A stretch of 64,000 nucleotides of DNA from Sambucus nigra (Eukaryota > Streptophyta > Magnoliopsida > Dipsacales > Adoxaceae), in NCBI GenBank assembly GCA_949130495.1, contig OX422222.1, positions 102,785,709 through 102,849,708 on the forward strand, given 5' to 3'. Made by a program: the position numbers and the translations under genes. Under the pieces are notes generated by a model. That model did no database searches and had not been told where the DNA came from. It was given only the letters and a program-made list of their open reading frames with translations. Shown in pieces: positions 1 through 13,010 of the stretch (position 1 is the stretch's first letter; the number at the start of each line of letters is the position of its first letter).

Positions 1-2936
1 TCCACTTCGTTATACTAGTCCCACAAACATATATTCCACACGTCTATTACCACGTCCCTTCGACTCGGACTATTTTAAATGTAGTTAACCAAGATGCCCA
101 CATTTTTGTAACACTCCGACCGCCCTGGGAGAGCGAACGGCGTGCTACTCATCTGTAGGACAAACTAAATTAAACGGAATAGAAGGGATAGGGCATTCAA
201 ATTCCATGACAATAAAAGAGGAATAATAATTCTCAACCTTCCTCAGATAAGTACAATAATTTTCCCAAATAGGTACAACAATCAAAATGAATCACTAATG
301 CTCTATTCATCAAAATAATTACAGGTCATCTCTTTTGTATAATATAAAGTTCTTTCCAGATAATCCATGCTAAAAATCATTCCAACTCTTTATTCACCTT
401 GTGTTCTGTACGCGGTTATGACATTTGGGTACTCTCAATCACCCTAGAAATCAAAATTCTTAAATTCTCCTTATCATCGTTCCACCCCTCAACTCGTGGG
501 GATAACTTTCAATGCTTTCCTACCACAAAAATCCGGCTCCAATGACCTTAAAACAAAATTCAACTTCCAACTTACATACATAATTACTTGATCCCATTTC
601 GACCATGGTACCGAACTCATGGAATAGTGACCAAACGTCTCCCTATTTCCAACCTTACGCTAAGTTTCATGCGTGGGATGTCTCGCAAAGAGAAATCCAA
701 ACAAGGAACCCCCCGATACACTACTACCTAGCATTGTCGGTTATCAAAATCCGTTAGGTCCTCCGTCCATAGTATATACCCCTTTATTCCGTCCCTTAAC
801 CGAAAAGTTACAATTTCTCCCGTAATTATGCTTAACAAAGAACGTTTCACCAATTTCACTATCGTCCCGTATTGGTTGATAGTAATTACATTCTATAAAC
901 CTCGGATACATACGATCGAAATTCTCTAAATTTCCTTTTTCTAACATTAGGGGTATAACTCTTAACTCCCACATCTCTAAAGGATAAATATAACACTGCA
1001 CTCTTTCTATCACTAAGTCCGGAGTGCTAAACATAATACCGAGTCAAGTCTTTTCGCTCAACGGTAAATCCCGGTACATACTGAATCATACTGACAAAGT
1101 CTATACATACATTGGTATCGAATATCTCAAGGCCACTATCTCCTCCGAAGTCTCTAGGATAGATAATATAAGTGCGAGTCCAACCTTCTTACAGGTAAAA
1201 CCTCGCCAAAACAAAATGTGTTGCACTAATGTAACTACTTCGATAGCCTTGCAATAAATGCCCACTATCATACTACCCATTTCTATAACATTTTAACAAA
1301 TATAATATCATACTCGTGTATCACATCACTACAACGAGTAACCTCAATAAAGTATAAAACACTGTTAATATACTCATTCATCCCCCGCGGATAGCACAAA
1401 AGAAAAATCCCATTATACTAAGGAAAAATATTCACATAATGGTAACATTTATAATGATACGCATTAAACTCGTCTCACATGCTAATCTAGCAATGAACAA
1501 AATGTGGTGACTCGCTCGTGTCACATAAACGCGCCGCATCCTCTAAGGATACAACTTGTACTTCCATCCTGGCAATCGTCTTGACTGCACAAATGGTTTT
1601 CGGACGTAACACGTCTGCCCAAACCAAAACAAAATTATTTTTAATTGTCGTCCTTTACTAGGCACCGTATTCTTGTCCCTTTTTCTCACTTTGGAACATA
1701 TTATCGCGAGCAATTTCACTCCGCACCAAAATACCTCAACACATAATCCACTTATCACCTGTTCTACTAACCAGGTTAGGATTGTCCTTCTCTTGGACTT
1801 TTGTAGACTTGATTCCTGTTAGCCATCCCGGTTATTCCCTTAGCTTTTTAGGCCGTAAAGATCATGTTACTATCTATAATAGTACTTACTGAATTTACCA
1901 TCACTTGGTAAGAATTTAACAATCTGAAGCATTTAAATGGTTTTCCTGATGTGTATCCACATCCTTTTGTGGTGCTATACCACCACCCTTGTATTCAGTC
2001 TTATTCTCGACTAAATTCTTCGATTCCTTTAACTTCCCCCACAAAGAAGCGTTATCATCTATATTGACAAAATATGACATTGTCAACCTCTGAATCGGTC
2101 GTCCATCAGAATTTCCTCCTCGAGTATTATCAACTATTATTACAATTTGGTCTCCCACTTGGAGTCGTTTCCTCCACTAGTAACTACCTATTTCGATACA
2201 AAATTTGCTAACGATTAGGATTCATATCCACAATTGGACTTCTGTCATGCCCTCCTGCGATGAGTTCAAAACCACGTTTGCTTCTCATCCTGAACAGTTG
2301 AGGAAGGAACATACGGTCAACACTGTACCTAAGGTTCTCCTATAGGCATAGCATTCCACTTCTAAAATCGGTGGTTGACTCCAACCATTATAATTTCGTC
2401 CCGAAAGCTAAGAAAGTTTTCTCTAAATTTTAACTTTCAGTTTGCCACACTCCATCCTATATTTAAGCCTTTCGATACTTTACCTCCTTTGGTAAACACA
2501 TACAATTTTCGCGTTTCTAAAATTTCCCACTGACAGTCTCTATTGTAATACGTTGGGTAAGTTTACCCTCGCACCTCATTTGACTATAACAGCATTTGAA
2601 AATCATTGTTGCACCTTAGTCGCCTTTCTAGTCGTGGCTTCTCGTGCCATAATGGAGGTGACCTCGACTACGGTCATCATCCTCGGATATATTTCATAAT
2701 CTCAACTAAGCCCTTCCTCCTGATGTACGCTTAACGGTCCTCTTCTAACATCCGTCATCGCTCGGCACACGCACACATCCGAACGAAATTAGAATTCGCT
2801 AGTGTATACACATTATAGAAGGAGAACGAAATCTCGTCAAAGGAATCGACAATCCTAAACATAGGGCTCTATAACAAACAAAGAAACGCTGAAAGCATAA
2901 TAAGCCGTACAGATCCAAAGGACACTAGAACCTGAT

Positions 2937-2948
2937 GCTCTGATACCA
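2937..2948 (-). other. Primer binding site, initiator tRNA-Met type
   Basis: On the minus strand the sequence reads TGGTATCAGAGC, the usual plant LTR-retrotransposon primer site complementary to the 3' end of tRNA-Met. It lies two bases downstream of the LTR end, which is the normal spacing, and it fixes the strand and the LTR boundary. Confidence 0.9.
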
Positions 2949-3943
2949 CCTGTGACACCCCGCCTAATTAAATACCGGGCGATCACTCCTTTATTAAATT
3001 AAAATCAAGGTGAACAGTTGGTTCATTCTTAGCATCACTGTCGTAAAAATACTTTTCCAATTTAAACACCCTAAATAATTAAGCTAAGTGTCAAAACCAT
3101 TTAAAACCTTATCCTCATTTGATTAAATCCGGTTATAAAACCTTAAACCATTAACATCTAAAGAGTCACACATTAAGAATAAAAATAGAATTGAACATAC
3201 ACGAATTTAATCATCAATAATAAATCCCAACATTTACAACACTAAAGGAAAACGTCCTCACAGTAATAAATCCCGAAATAAAGGTACTGAAAGTAAAAAT
3301 TTCAATCTCTGACAATACCAACTAAATAATAGAAAGAGGGCGACACATGCCACTGCTGGATAAAACTGAACTAGGAGTAGAATCAAATGGATGAAGTCGT
3401 CTAAACAACAGGCCTGCAACTCCCACCTAAGATGCAGCATGTTCCTTCCAAAGGATCCTAAGTAAGACGGCCCTGTGGCTGGGCACCTGTAATACATACA
3501 TATATATACAAGAGTGAAAAGGAAATAGAAACGGGTCAGAGCCCGATAGTGTATATGATTTAAAAATTTGTTTAGCAAGTATTTAAATTGATACAGGCCA
3601 ATGCAACAACATATTAGTGTGACACTCTCTTGAGAAATTCTCACCTCTCTTCTAATGTGCACCCCTATCGCACTAACCTTCCCAATGGTTTATCTCATCA
3701 TATATCACACTATCTTTCCCCAAGGATTTAACTTATCTTAGGTGACTCTCAAGATTTATGATTTAACAACATCATGGTTTAAAAGGATAATGTCATTTAA
3801 TACAAAACGCTTATTTTAACTTTATTGATTCATAAAGTTTTTCAATATCATATTATACTTTTCAAAACAAGTATTTCCAATTTGAGTCATTTCACATGTC
3901 TTACTTACCATAACACAGTAGGCAGTTTCCCAAATTTCAGAAG

Positions 3944-4050
<107 letters not shown>

Positions 4051-4582
4051 TACTCGTATAATAGATATATTCTAACAACACCCCACATAAAAATTATGGT
4101 GCGGGCATACTCTGCTATCCAATCCCCGTATCAATCGTACTAAAGGGAATACAAGTTCGGAATCACTCTCGAACTGTATAAATACATACACAAATAATAT
4201 TGAGGCGAAGCATAGTTTCCAAGTCTAAGAGGTCAGTACATACCCTCACGTCTCTTAGGAACATGACTACCAATTCGATAGCCTTCACCTAGGATTTCTA
4301 TCTTCTAGAGTACGAGTCAATATCCCCCATGAAGGCCCATTTGAGATAAGACTGTCCCAGCGCGGTAACCTCAGGGATAGCAAGTAGCGCGGGCATGATT
4401 TTCACAAGTATATAATATATGCATACACAACAATCATATAAATATACCACTTTTATTATATCAATTTAGGTTTATCCCATAACCCACATTCACAACATTT
4501 ATCCTTATTTTCCCATTATTATATATCAAGTATAATGGTTCGTCTCTAACTTTAATTCGAAGGGTTTTTCGAACTTACTAAG

Positions 4583-5110
4583 TGATTGGACATAAATATT
4601 GTATATTTATTCCCCTAATTTCAGTGCATTTGTGAACCCGAGTGATGTAATCTATATGGATTTGATGCACATTTATGCTACTAATCTTCGTTGGCAAGTA
4701 TTTCGTGTTTCGTGCTTCTCTTATTGGTTTTACAGGTTAATTATGCAAGCAGCGCAAAAGAGAATGCGAGACAATGAAAGAAAAGCTAAGAAGGAAAGTT
4801 AAAGGTCATTTTGGTAATTCTGCAGCCAGATCCCGAAGGAGGAGTCAACTGGAAAGTTTAAGAGCTCGGAACAACGAGAACAGTGGAAGAAACGACACCC
4901 AAATCCGAGCTACGGTTGATGAGTTATGACCCGTTGAAGTTGAAGAAAAATCCAAGGAAGAATGGAAAGAAAAGAAGAAAAAATTCTAAGTGTTGAATGG
5001 AAGAAAAAGCACCCCAGACCAGCAAACATTCGCGAACCCAGGGGAGAACCGGTTTAGGGGGCGAACCGATTCGGGGTACATGCGAACCGGTTCGGGGGGC
5101 CAGATGCGCG
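4583..5110 (+). repeat. Athila-type LTR fragment nested in the long LTR
   Basis: The stretch starts TGATTGGACATAAAT and then follows the first ~530 bases of the Athila-type LTRs at 48814 and 55306 block by block: the 'TTATTCCCCTAATTTC' opening, 'ATTTATGCTACTAAT', the 'TTTTACAGGT' block, 'CCCAAATCCGAGCTACGGT', and then a GAACCGG-rich segment. It is clearly diverged from them and on the opposite strand to its host LTR. The start is sharp; the right edge is not resolved, and no second half of the LTR or target duplication was found. It is a truncated solo-LTR fragment of a different subfamily, or a chimeric LTR. Confidence 0.68.
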
Positions 5111-6129
5111 AATTTTCCTCCTTTATTCATATTGGCTCTAAGGTTTCCTTCTTATACAACATCAAAATTTCGTGGTTTAATCCTCTACATCACAAAAGGT
5201 TTCTAGAATATCATTTAAGTCATCACTACATGCAAATTCCTATCTGAAATTGGGTTTTTCTTCCATAGAATTCATCCTAATCATTCCTAAACCAATATGA
5301 AAGATGCATCAACGAAATAAGAAAGATAAACACTTGCCTGGGATTTTCAGAAATCTGGTTTGGTGTTGAATTTGGTGTGATTACGTTCCCCATCTCGCGA
5401 TCTACGCGTTGGCGGTGGCGGTGGTGCAAACGGTTGAGTTTTGAGCCTTGGAATGCCTTGAGAGCTCTCTCCTCTCCTCTCCAATGGCCGTTCTAGTGTT
5501 TTGAGTTATCTAACCCTAGGAGATAACCTAAACATCTGATATAACCCCTTTAATTTTCGTGGGTTTAATTACCCAAAAATATAAAATGACTAAAATGCCC
5601 TCTCGGGGTACTAATTAGGCCTAAAAACGCCCCGAGACCCAAATCAAACCCCCGGGTATACTTTTCTGACTATCTCGACCCTTCCGGACGCGTTGACGCT
5701 CTCAAAACGACCATACGAACAACTTATAAAATATTCACTTTTATTAATCCACATTTAGTCCCGACACGACACAGGCACGTCCCGACTTAAATTTCCACAA
5801 TTGTCATTTTATTCACACGTGACAATATTATAAAAATAAATCTCATATATTACTATACTCATCCAGTAATACCCAACAAATAATATATTCCCAATAATTA
5901 CTAACTCTTGTCACGCTAGTAAATATTTAAAACAACATTTCAGATTAAAATTAAATTAATTTATCTCAAATAAATTTAATAAATCCTTAAATTTAAAAGC
6001 CATGAAAATACGGGGTATTACAGGGTGACACCAAAATAATGAAAATTAATTAGTGTATAATTAATTGAAATGAAGTCGGACCATAGACTTGCATATTTTA
6101 GGCTTGTGTATGGATATAGTACACCGACA

Positions 6130-6130
<1 letters not shown>

Positions 6131-6220
<90 letters not shown>
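6131..6220. repeat. (CT)n-(TA)n compound microsatellite
   Basis: About 16 CT units run directly into about 29 TA units. The short ORF through it is a repeat artefact. Confidence 0.98.
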
Positions 6221-6221
<1 letters not shown>

Positions 6222-6222
6222 G

Positions 6223-9200
6223 GTGATGTGTAGTAAATGTATGATATATAAATATTTGTGTGAATAATATTTATAGTAAATCATACAAATATTAATGCTA
6301 TCTTAGGAGGTTGAACGATGTGGGTGAGTCCCCTGACTAGCAAATGGAGGGCAAGTATATTCCCCAGGTCATAACATTTGTTTTTAGGGGTGGGACGTTA
6401 TGGTAAGGAATGGGCACTTACGGGGGGAATTATGACCGCCTCCTACGCATTGGGTGATAGAATTTATATCTGACATTCATGTGAATGTTGAGATATAGTG
6501 ATACGTATATATAGTGTAGAATTCTATACGGATATATATCTATATAAAAAGGAGTAAGGGTGTTTTTACTGTTCATAAGTTTAAAAGGCATTTAATGGTT
6601 TGGATTTAAGCCACTAAGGTAAGCAAGGAATGGTTCTTATTGAAACTCACACCATAAACTGTACATTTGTTTTACACCTTAATCTCATTACACTTTAATT
6701 TAATATGTCCTGATTATCAAGAGACATCACTTACACACACTTAAGCCTCGAGCCTCTCCCATGTCCTATATCTCATCTCTCACCAACTCCCTCTTACACA
6801 ACCACTCCCTCCCATGCCATAACCTCTTTTGGATGTCAAGTGAAAGGAGAGAAGAAAGTTGGTATGCTTCTGCTAAACCTGAATGAGCACAAGGCTCAAG
6901 GTACCAGCTACAATAAACCAAATCCAACACCGCCTCTCGCCATATGTCTCACCATATGTGGCAGATACCACCAAACCTCATTTTCTCTCACTTTTTTTCT
7001 TTAATGTTTTGTTTTTTTTAGATCTAACCGATTTTTTCTTGCAGATCGACATCATTTACATGTGGTTTTTCTTCAGCTTTTGGTGGGACTAGGCGGTGGA
7101 CTCGCCCTGGTGAATCTCCGTTTTCCTTCATCTTTTAGTGGATCTCCGTCTATTTAAATGGTTTCCTTCCTGATACCCACTTGAGTTTGGGTTGAGTTTC
7201 TCTATTTTCCTTCCATGATTTGAGTAAGCTCGGGGTTTGGGCGGTTCTACGACTTGAGCAAGGTCAGGTTTTTAAAGATTTTTTGCATGTCTCAAAACTC
7301 AAAGGTATTTTTATTGGTGAGTAGATGTCATTTGGTTTTTTGTTTTTGATTGTCCATGATAAGATTGCTTTGGGACAAAGATTTATTATTTCCAATTATC
7401 TTAGAAAATAAAACGAAGAGAATGAAAATCTAATTTTTAGTCCTTTTTTTGTCTCTGGTAAACCAAAAATAACATATAGCAAAGTTCCAGATCCTTAAAT
7501 TAAAGTAATAAAGAGCCAGGATTTAAGTGAAGCAGTGGTAGAGTCGGTAATTGTGGGCGTGATGGACTTCGGTGCTGATTCGAAGGTGGGTTTTCCTTTT
7601 GTATTAGCTTTTTTATTGCTTAGAGATCCGTTTGAAGTTCCAAACTTGAGGTTGCTGATAGTTATCAGTTGAGTGTAGTGATTATTTTCATGTTCAATAT
7701 ATTTTTTATGAACCATAATACCCATATTGAATCTGGGACATTTATTTTCTCAACCCTTTTGTGGTTAAAGTTAAGTTGTCATCTTTCATTTTATTTCTAT
7801 TTTTTTTAGTTCATAAATTTTGTTCTTATTTTTTTTTTGTTTATTGAAAATCCAAACCTAGACTTTTAAAATATGGGTTTTATTTCTATTTCTTTCAATT
7901 ATATACTTTTGTTTTTGGGTTCTCCGAGTAGTAAAAATATTGCTAGTATTTTTCTTTGTTAGAAGGAATACAACTACAGAGGTTTAAATTTAGGTTTGTA
8001 TGATTAGGTACTTTAAACTTCATTATAAATGAATTGTTTAATGTGAACTTTATTGCAAGATTAAACTCATGGTTTGAGTTTATGAACTTACTTTCTCACT
8101 ATTATATATGCTGACTTTAACATATATCAGTCATGATCATCTGTCTCAACATGTCTATATTAGTTCTACATGTCTAAATTTTATAATTTTTTCCCGCGTT
8201 TAAGACCATAACTTTATTTTTCTGATTCCATATTTTTCATTTCCAATAGGCTCTTATAGTTTTGGGAATGTTTATTACTTATGTTTTTTTACTTTTTATT
8301 CATACAAATAGCAAATGATTTGTACTTTCGGACTTTTTTGACATATTTTCAATTTGTATATTTGACATATTTTAGCATGATTCTTTAGCTAATGGTGACT
8401 CCTTCCACACTTTTTGATGTTTTTTTTAATTCTTTAGTTAATGAGTTTTTTATCAACACGAGTAACACCATATAGACTTTTTATGCTTAAACAAATACGA
8501 GCCCTTGAAAACACAACATGACTCATTTATAATTTTTACATCAAATTACATGCGATAATACACGACAACACAAGTAACGCGTCACAACACTTGAACACCA
8601 CCGATGTGATTTAGTCTAAAAAATCACGACACACACGACAAAGAATGGTAATTTCGATAAAATCTGCTAAAACACTGCATGCCCATTTTTTTCAGATGCT
8701 TCTAACATTTGTTTTCTATTTTATTAGTTTTGGAACTTATCAACACTTTTAATGTGCCAGAGATTACCTGGTGCTTATAAGTGCACCCTCTGTTTAGTAA
8801 CTGCTAATTGTTTTTTAAATATTTACATTTGTTTTATAAATATGCATGTTTGTGTTTTAAGTAATTGTTCTTCACTATAATAAGAACAACATCAACCCTT
8901 GCACATTCAGCTTGGTAAAAGCCCGAGTGTAATTACTAGGCTCCACATTCTCTATAGCGAGGCCAATAGTTCACAACTAGTGAGATGTTTCCACTGGGGA
9001 TGTGCACCCTTTATTTAGAATCTGCATCCTCTATTTATAATTTTCCGTTTATTTATAAGTAATGATAATTCAGTGGCCCATCCTTACACAAATGTATACA
9101 TACAGATCAAGTATATTTGGGAGGTTTCAAGGCATTCAACGTGTAATAACAGGGAAGAATTTACACATAAGATTAAACTACAACACAGGGATTCCATGGG

Positions 9201-9900
9201 GATGAACATGGTCTCAAAAAGGGTCCAAAACGTTCTCAATTTCCTTCAGAATGATTTTCCTAACATGGATGTCATAGGCATCTCGGGTAATTGAATTACA
9301 GTCTGTTGGTATTTATATCAATCTGTTCCTGAGTTGATGTTCTAAAGTTGAGTAATTTTTTTGAAATTTCCCTTCTTGATTTTGAAAATGCAAATGGTTT
9401 TGTACAGGGCACCACATCCACATCTAAATGAGTTTTGTCAACTTGCAAGTTTGGCTCAAGGTAAATTTACATATTATCCATCTCTCCTTCCCTCCCCATG
9501 CTAATTTTTTGTTTATGGCAGATAACCCTCAATAATGATTTAAATTCAAGATGTACGGATCTATAGTTTTATTCTTCACTAAATAGCTGGAACAACAAAA
9601 ATTGAGGTGAGCTCATGCTCACCATACCTTTTGAACCAATGTAGTTTCAACACTGGCTTGCTGATAGTGTGATTTAGTGATTAAAACATTAATTGCTATT
9701 TTTAACTAATCTTTTTCTTTCCCCTTGGTAAAGTAAATTTGGGAAGGCATCTCAGCAATTGCATCAAGGATATGATAAGTTGGGTGATGATGTCACCAAC
9801 CCAACTCCATAGCCCATCATAGTTGCCGAGAAAACACATCCTCAAGCTAAGGCAACTGAAGTGGAGCCTGACCATCTGAATTGATTGGTCATCAAGTGGA
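6223..9900. other. Non-coding, AT-rich stretch with no recognisable gene
   Basis: 6300-6700 has the texture of LTR sequence (for example 'GTGGGTGAGTCCCCTGAC') but no defined ends. 6720-6840 is a pyrimidine-rich, 5'-UTR-like segment. 6883-7092 and 9073-9294 are open for about 70 codons without any motif I know, and codon usage does not stand out. T-runs dominate elsewhere. It may be the interior of the Helitron that ends at 11413, whose 5' end I cannot place. Confidence 0.5.
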
Positions 9901-9939
9901 TCATTTTATCATCTCTTCCTCCTCCCACCTTGGAGGAAA

Positions 9940-10150
9940 AGTAACTTGCAAACTCCTTTAAATTCCTCAATTCATCAGTACAACTCTGGCCAAGTGAAAA
10001 GTTACAAGTAGTGGTATGTGAAGTTTTCAGGAGTATGCACAGGAAGATGTGAGGGTAATTTTCGAAAAGGTTTCTTCTAAAGTTTCAATCAATCTTGATT
10101 TTTGGACTTCCTGCAAGCAAATATTTTATATGAGCATTATGTGCCACTGT
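9940..10150 (+). pseudogene. hAT-family transposase fragment
   Basis: The reading frame 10049-10150 gives 'VSINLDFWTSCKQIFYMSIM', followed by a cysteine and a histidine. This matches the conserved hAT transposase block (S-L-T-x-D-x-W-T-S, then Y-x-S-I/V-T-x-H) that starts the catalytic core. Upstream, 9940-10045 in a shifted frame reads like the preceding N-terminal part ('FKFLNSSVQLWPS'), so at least one frameshift separates them. After the histidine the sequence becomes a poly-T run and homology stops. Only about 60 of the usual 600-700 residues remain: this is a dead relic, possibly carried as a captured piece in the Helitron ending at 11413. Confidence 0.72.
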
Positions 10151-10460
10151 ATTTTTTTTTTTTTTGTGGCACTTAACAGCTAAAAGACATGATGTCTTAA
10201 GCTAATTTTTTCTTTCGAGTATGAAACTATAGTGTGATTTCATTGTATTTTTTTTTGTTTGTCGAGCCTTTTGATTCCTAACTTAACTTTTTTTCTTATG
10301 TGACATGTGTCTATAGTTATGCTATTGCCCTTCCCCATTTGTTCCTGTAGGTCTAATTGAACTTTTGGCCACTTATTACCTCACCACTGAAGAATGTAAT
10401 TCCACGTCCTCTCATTACCCAACCCATCACCCTATCTAAATATATTTTTAGTGGTGTTAT

Positions 10461-10590
10461 GGGTACCAAACAAATCCTCCAAAATCTTCCTCAAATAGCA
10501 TTAATGAGTTGTGCCCTGACGGGACCCATACCACAAGGTATAACACTTAATGCTATTTGGGGGAGGATTTGGGGGAGTTGTTTGGGACAC
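10461..10590. repeat. Short stem-loop element (MITE-like)
   Basis: Two arms of about 42 bases (10461-10505 and 10546-10590) are inverted copies: left 'CCAAACAAATCCTCC...AAATAGCATTAA' against right 'TTAATGCTATTTGG...GTTGTTTGGGAC'. A 40-base loop separates them. Size and structure fit a MITE; no clear target duplication is visible, so the superfamily stays open. Confidence 0.7.
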
Positions 10591-11384
10591 AAAGCATTTC
10601 CCATATATTTTTAGACATTCGTGTAGGCCGTGATGTATGTGCCTAAGTGTGTCAACCACGAGAGAGACTAGCCTCTTTGGAAGGTAAAGAGAGATTCGCG
10701 AGGTTATAAAAGTATGAGGACTGTCTTACCAAATACTATTACGCATGTGTTATATTCGTTATGACATGATGTATGCCTAGAGTTTTACTATGCTTTTCAT
10801 TTTTCATTTTTTTCCCTTTTGGGTTCTTAATTTTAAAGATAGTTTAGTACCTAACATTGTTCACACATTTGTGTTGTAAAAAAACTTTATGACTTAAATA
10901 GTTACACATTCAATACTTTTGCACAATTGTTTTTAAACTATTTGCAATATTTGTCTTGTAAAATAACCTTTTTGATTTAAATATTGTATATTTGTTTTGA
11001 CAACAATTTTAACACAAACGAGTATTGTTGTCATGAATTTTGTTTATTAGTTATAGTACAACCAAGTGTGCTTAAGTGATGGTTTTTTTATTATAACTAT
11101 CATTTTTAGTTTAAGTGAGTGGCCTAATGTAGTCGATATATTATTCCTTTAATTAAATTCATGTTATTTATATGGTGTTCGCTACAGACTGTTAGTATTA
11201 TTCGAGTATTTTTTTCTTTAACAAGGTGGATAGTCCTACTAAGAGGGACAACCGTGCCTAAATTTTCTAAATTTTCTATGGTTATAATATATAAAACATT
11301 TATTATTCACATGATACACGACTTTGTTTTGTTGAGGAATGATTTTTTTTCGATTTTCAATTATGTACTTTTTGAAAATTTTCA

Positions 11385-11413
11385 CCGTGCCTTCAGGCAC
11401 GGGCATACCCTAG
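11385..11413 (+). mobile_element. Helitron 3' terminus (hairpin plus CTAG)
   Basis: A perfect 7-bp stem (CCGTGCC / GGCACGG) with a four-base TTCA loop lies seven bases upstream of CTAG, which is followed by T. This is the canonical Helitron 3' end: a short GC-rich hairpin, then CTRR, inserted before T. The body must lie to the left. The 5' TC end was not found, and no Rep/helicase motif is visible, so this is a non-autonomous or decayed copy. Similar tails occur near 40742 and 40806. Confidence 0.82.
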
Positions 11414-11421
11414 TGTGTGTG

Positions 11422-11492
<71 letters not shown>
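11413..11492. repeat. (TG)(TA)n(GA)n compound microsatellite
   Basis: A TG run, about 25 TA units and about 11 GA units sit between the Helitron 3' end and the foldback element. Confidence 0.97.
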
Positions 11493-11493
<1 letters not shown>

Positions 11494-11495
11494 CA

Positions 11496-12059
11496 GTCTC
11501 CTGTAAGACTCTTTATGGTGCAGACTCCGGTACATACCATTTTTTTTAAATAGTAGAAAAATGATTTTTTTGATGAAACTTCATGGATACGATCTCCATG
11601 GTGGAAATATCATCTCCAATTGTTTTCATGAAAAAAATCAATAAAAAAACCATTCGGATGAAGTGATATGTAAAAAAAGGGTATAAATATGCATTTTCGA
11701 CCGTTGAAATGTTGACGATCATCTCACCCACTTTTTGATTGATTTTTTATGAAACTTCATGGATATGATCTTGATAGTGATAAGATCATATTCATGAAGT
11801 TTCATCAAAAAATTCAATCAATAAAGCGGCTGACACTGACCCAACATTTCAATGGTTGAAAATGCATATTTTTACCATTTTTTTGACATATCACCTCATC
11901 TCAACGGTTTTTTTATTGAGTTTTTTGACGAAAAGAATTAGAGGTGATATTATCCCCATGTAGATTATATCCATGAAATTTCATCAAAAAATCATTTTTT
12001 TACTATTTTAAAAAAATGGTATGTACCGGGGTTTGCACCATAAGAAGTCCTTACACGAG

Positions 12060-12061
<2 letters not shown>
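11496..12061. mobile_element. 566-bp foldback element, near-complete palindrome
   Basis: The left edge 'GTCTCCTGTAAG...TTATGGTGCA' is mirrored at the right edge as reverse-complement 'GCCTCGTGTAAGG...TTATGGTGCA', and the match continues inward through the 'GGTACATACCATTTTTTT' block, the 'AATATGCATTTTC' block and 'GATGAAACTTCATG' down to a central 8-base loop at about 11773-11780. Almost the whole element can therefore fold into one hairpin. TA microsatellite lies on both sides, so it appears to have inserted in a TA tract. A TSD cannot be read in such sequence. No ORF is credible. It is a foldback or long-TIR MITE; the superfamily is not assigned. Confidence 0.85.
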
Positions 12062-12062
<1 letters not shown>

Positions 12063-12100
<38 letters not shown>

Positions 12101-13010
12101 TGTAAATGTATAATTAATATAACTTGTGAAATGGTTATATTGTATCAACCGGGGATTGATTTAAGTAAGTTAGAGTGAATAATAACTTATAACTCATACG
12201 TGATCTGAATTGTGTAAAAGATATAACTCGTGAGAATGTTATATAGCATCAATTCGGAATTGAGTTAAATAAGTTAATGAAATTAATAACGTATACAGAA
12301 TACTAAACCCACTAGGGATAAATTAGTGGGGAAATTATGGGATATATGTGACGAGACTAGTTACGTGGTGGTTATCTAGGTGGGTCATGTATAGAGCGTT
12401 AGGCGTGCCCATTAGTGAAGGGGTGAGGTGTCCTCAAGAGAGTGTACGACACTAACTTAAATATGAAGAGTATACTTGCATTTTAATTTATTACATTTAA
12501 ATTCACTTGCTAAATATTTTCAAAATGTTTTGGGTCCTAACCCTTGATATAAAATTTTGTCAAAACCTTTTAGGTATCCAACCACAAGGACACTAGAATT
12601 GTTCTATTATAGGTTTTCGCAACTGCGGCATGTGTGGATGTTGCAAGATTTTGACTTAGCCATTTCAGTCATTCATTCCTAGAGTAGGATGTAGTCAGTA
12701 TTAGATTTGGTCAAGTCTCCTTAGTTGTTCCATTTTACTTCATTTAGTTGATGTATTCAGTTATTACTCTTGTAATTCATTTCGTTATTTGATTTGTAGC
12801 CGACAGTTGTTTCTGTAAGGATTACATCTATTCTATTTTTAGTATTACTTGATTCAATGATTGCATGATGATTAGTTATATATTCTTCCTCAGTTTGTTA
12901 ATGAGGTTAATTAAAAAGATAAAATTAGCACCATGTCTTTTGAATACTAGATGGTTAGTAAGTTTTAAAAAGTTTTCGACTGTGATGCTAAGAGTGAGCC
13001 AGATGAGATT
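12063..13010 (+). repeat. Tekay-like LTR half, truncated
   Basis: After a TA microsatellite (12063-12098) the sequence follows the same order of blocks as the minus-strand LTR at 2951-6022: 'CTCAAGAGAGTGT', 'ACTTGCTAAA', 'GGGTCCTAACCC', and 'GTGATGCTAAGA' about 40 bases before the LTR end. It stops near 13010, where a Tat-like gag on the other strand begins. It belongs to a diverged relative of the left-edge element and has lost its start to the Helitron and foldback insertions and its end to the next element. Confidence 0.62.

Noticed and set aside
3258..3662. 134-codon open frame on the minus strand
   Set aside because: It lies wholly inside the long LTR near its transcript part; no domain, and the related LTR at 12063 does not keep it open.
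9073..9294. Small plus-strand ORF as a gene
   Set aside because: No motif, no support from neighbours; 73 codons occur by chance in this length of sequence.
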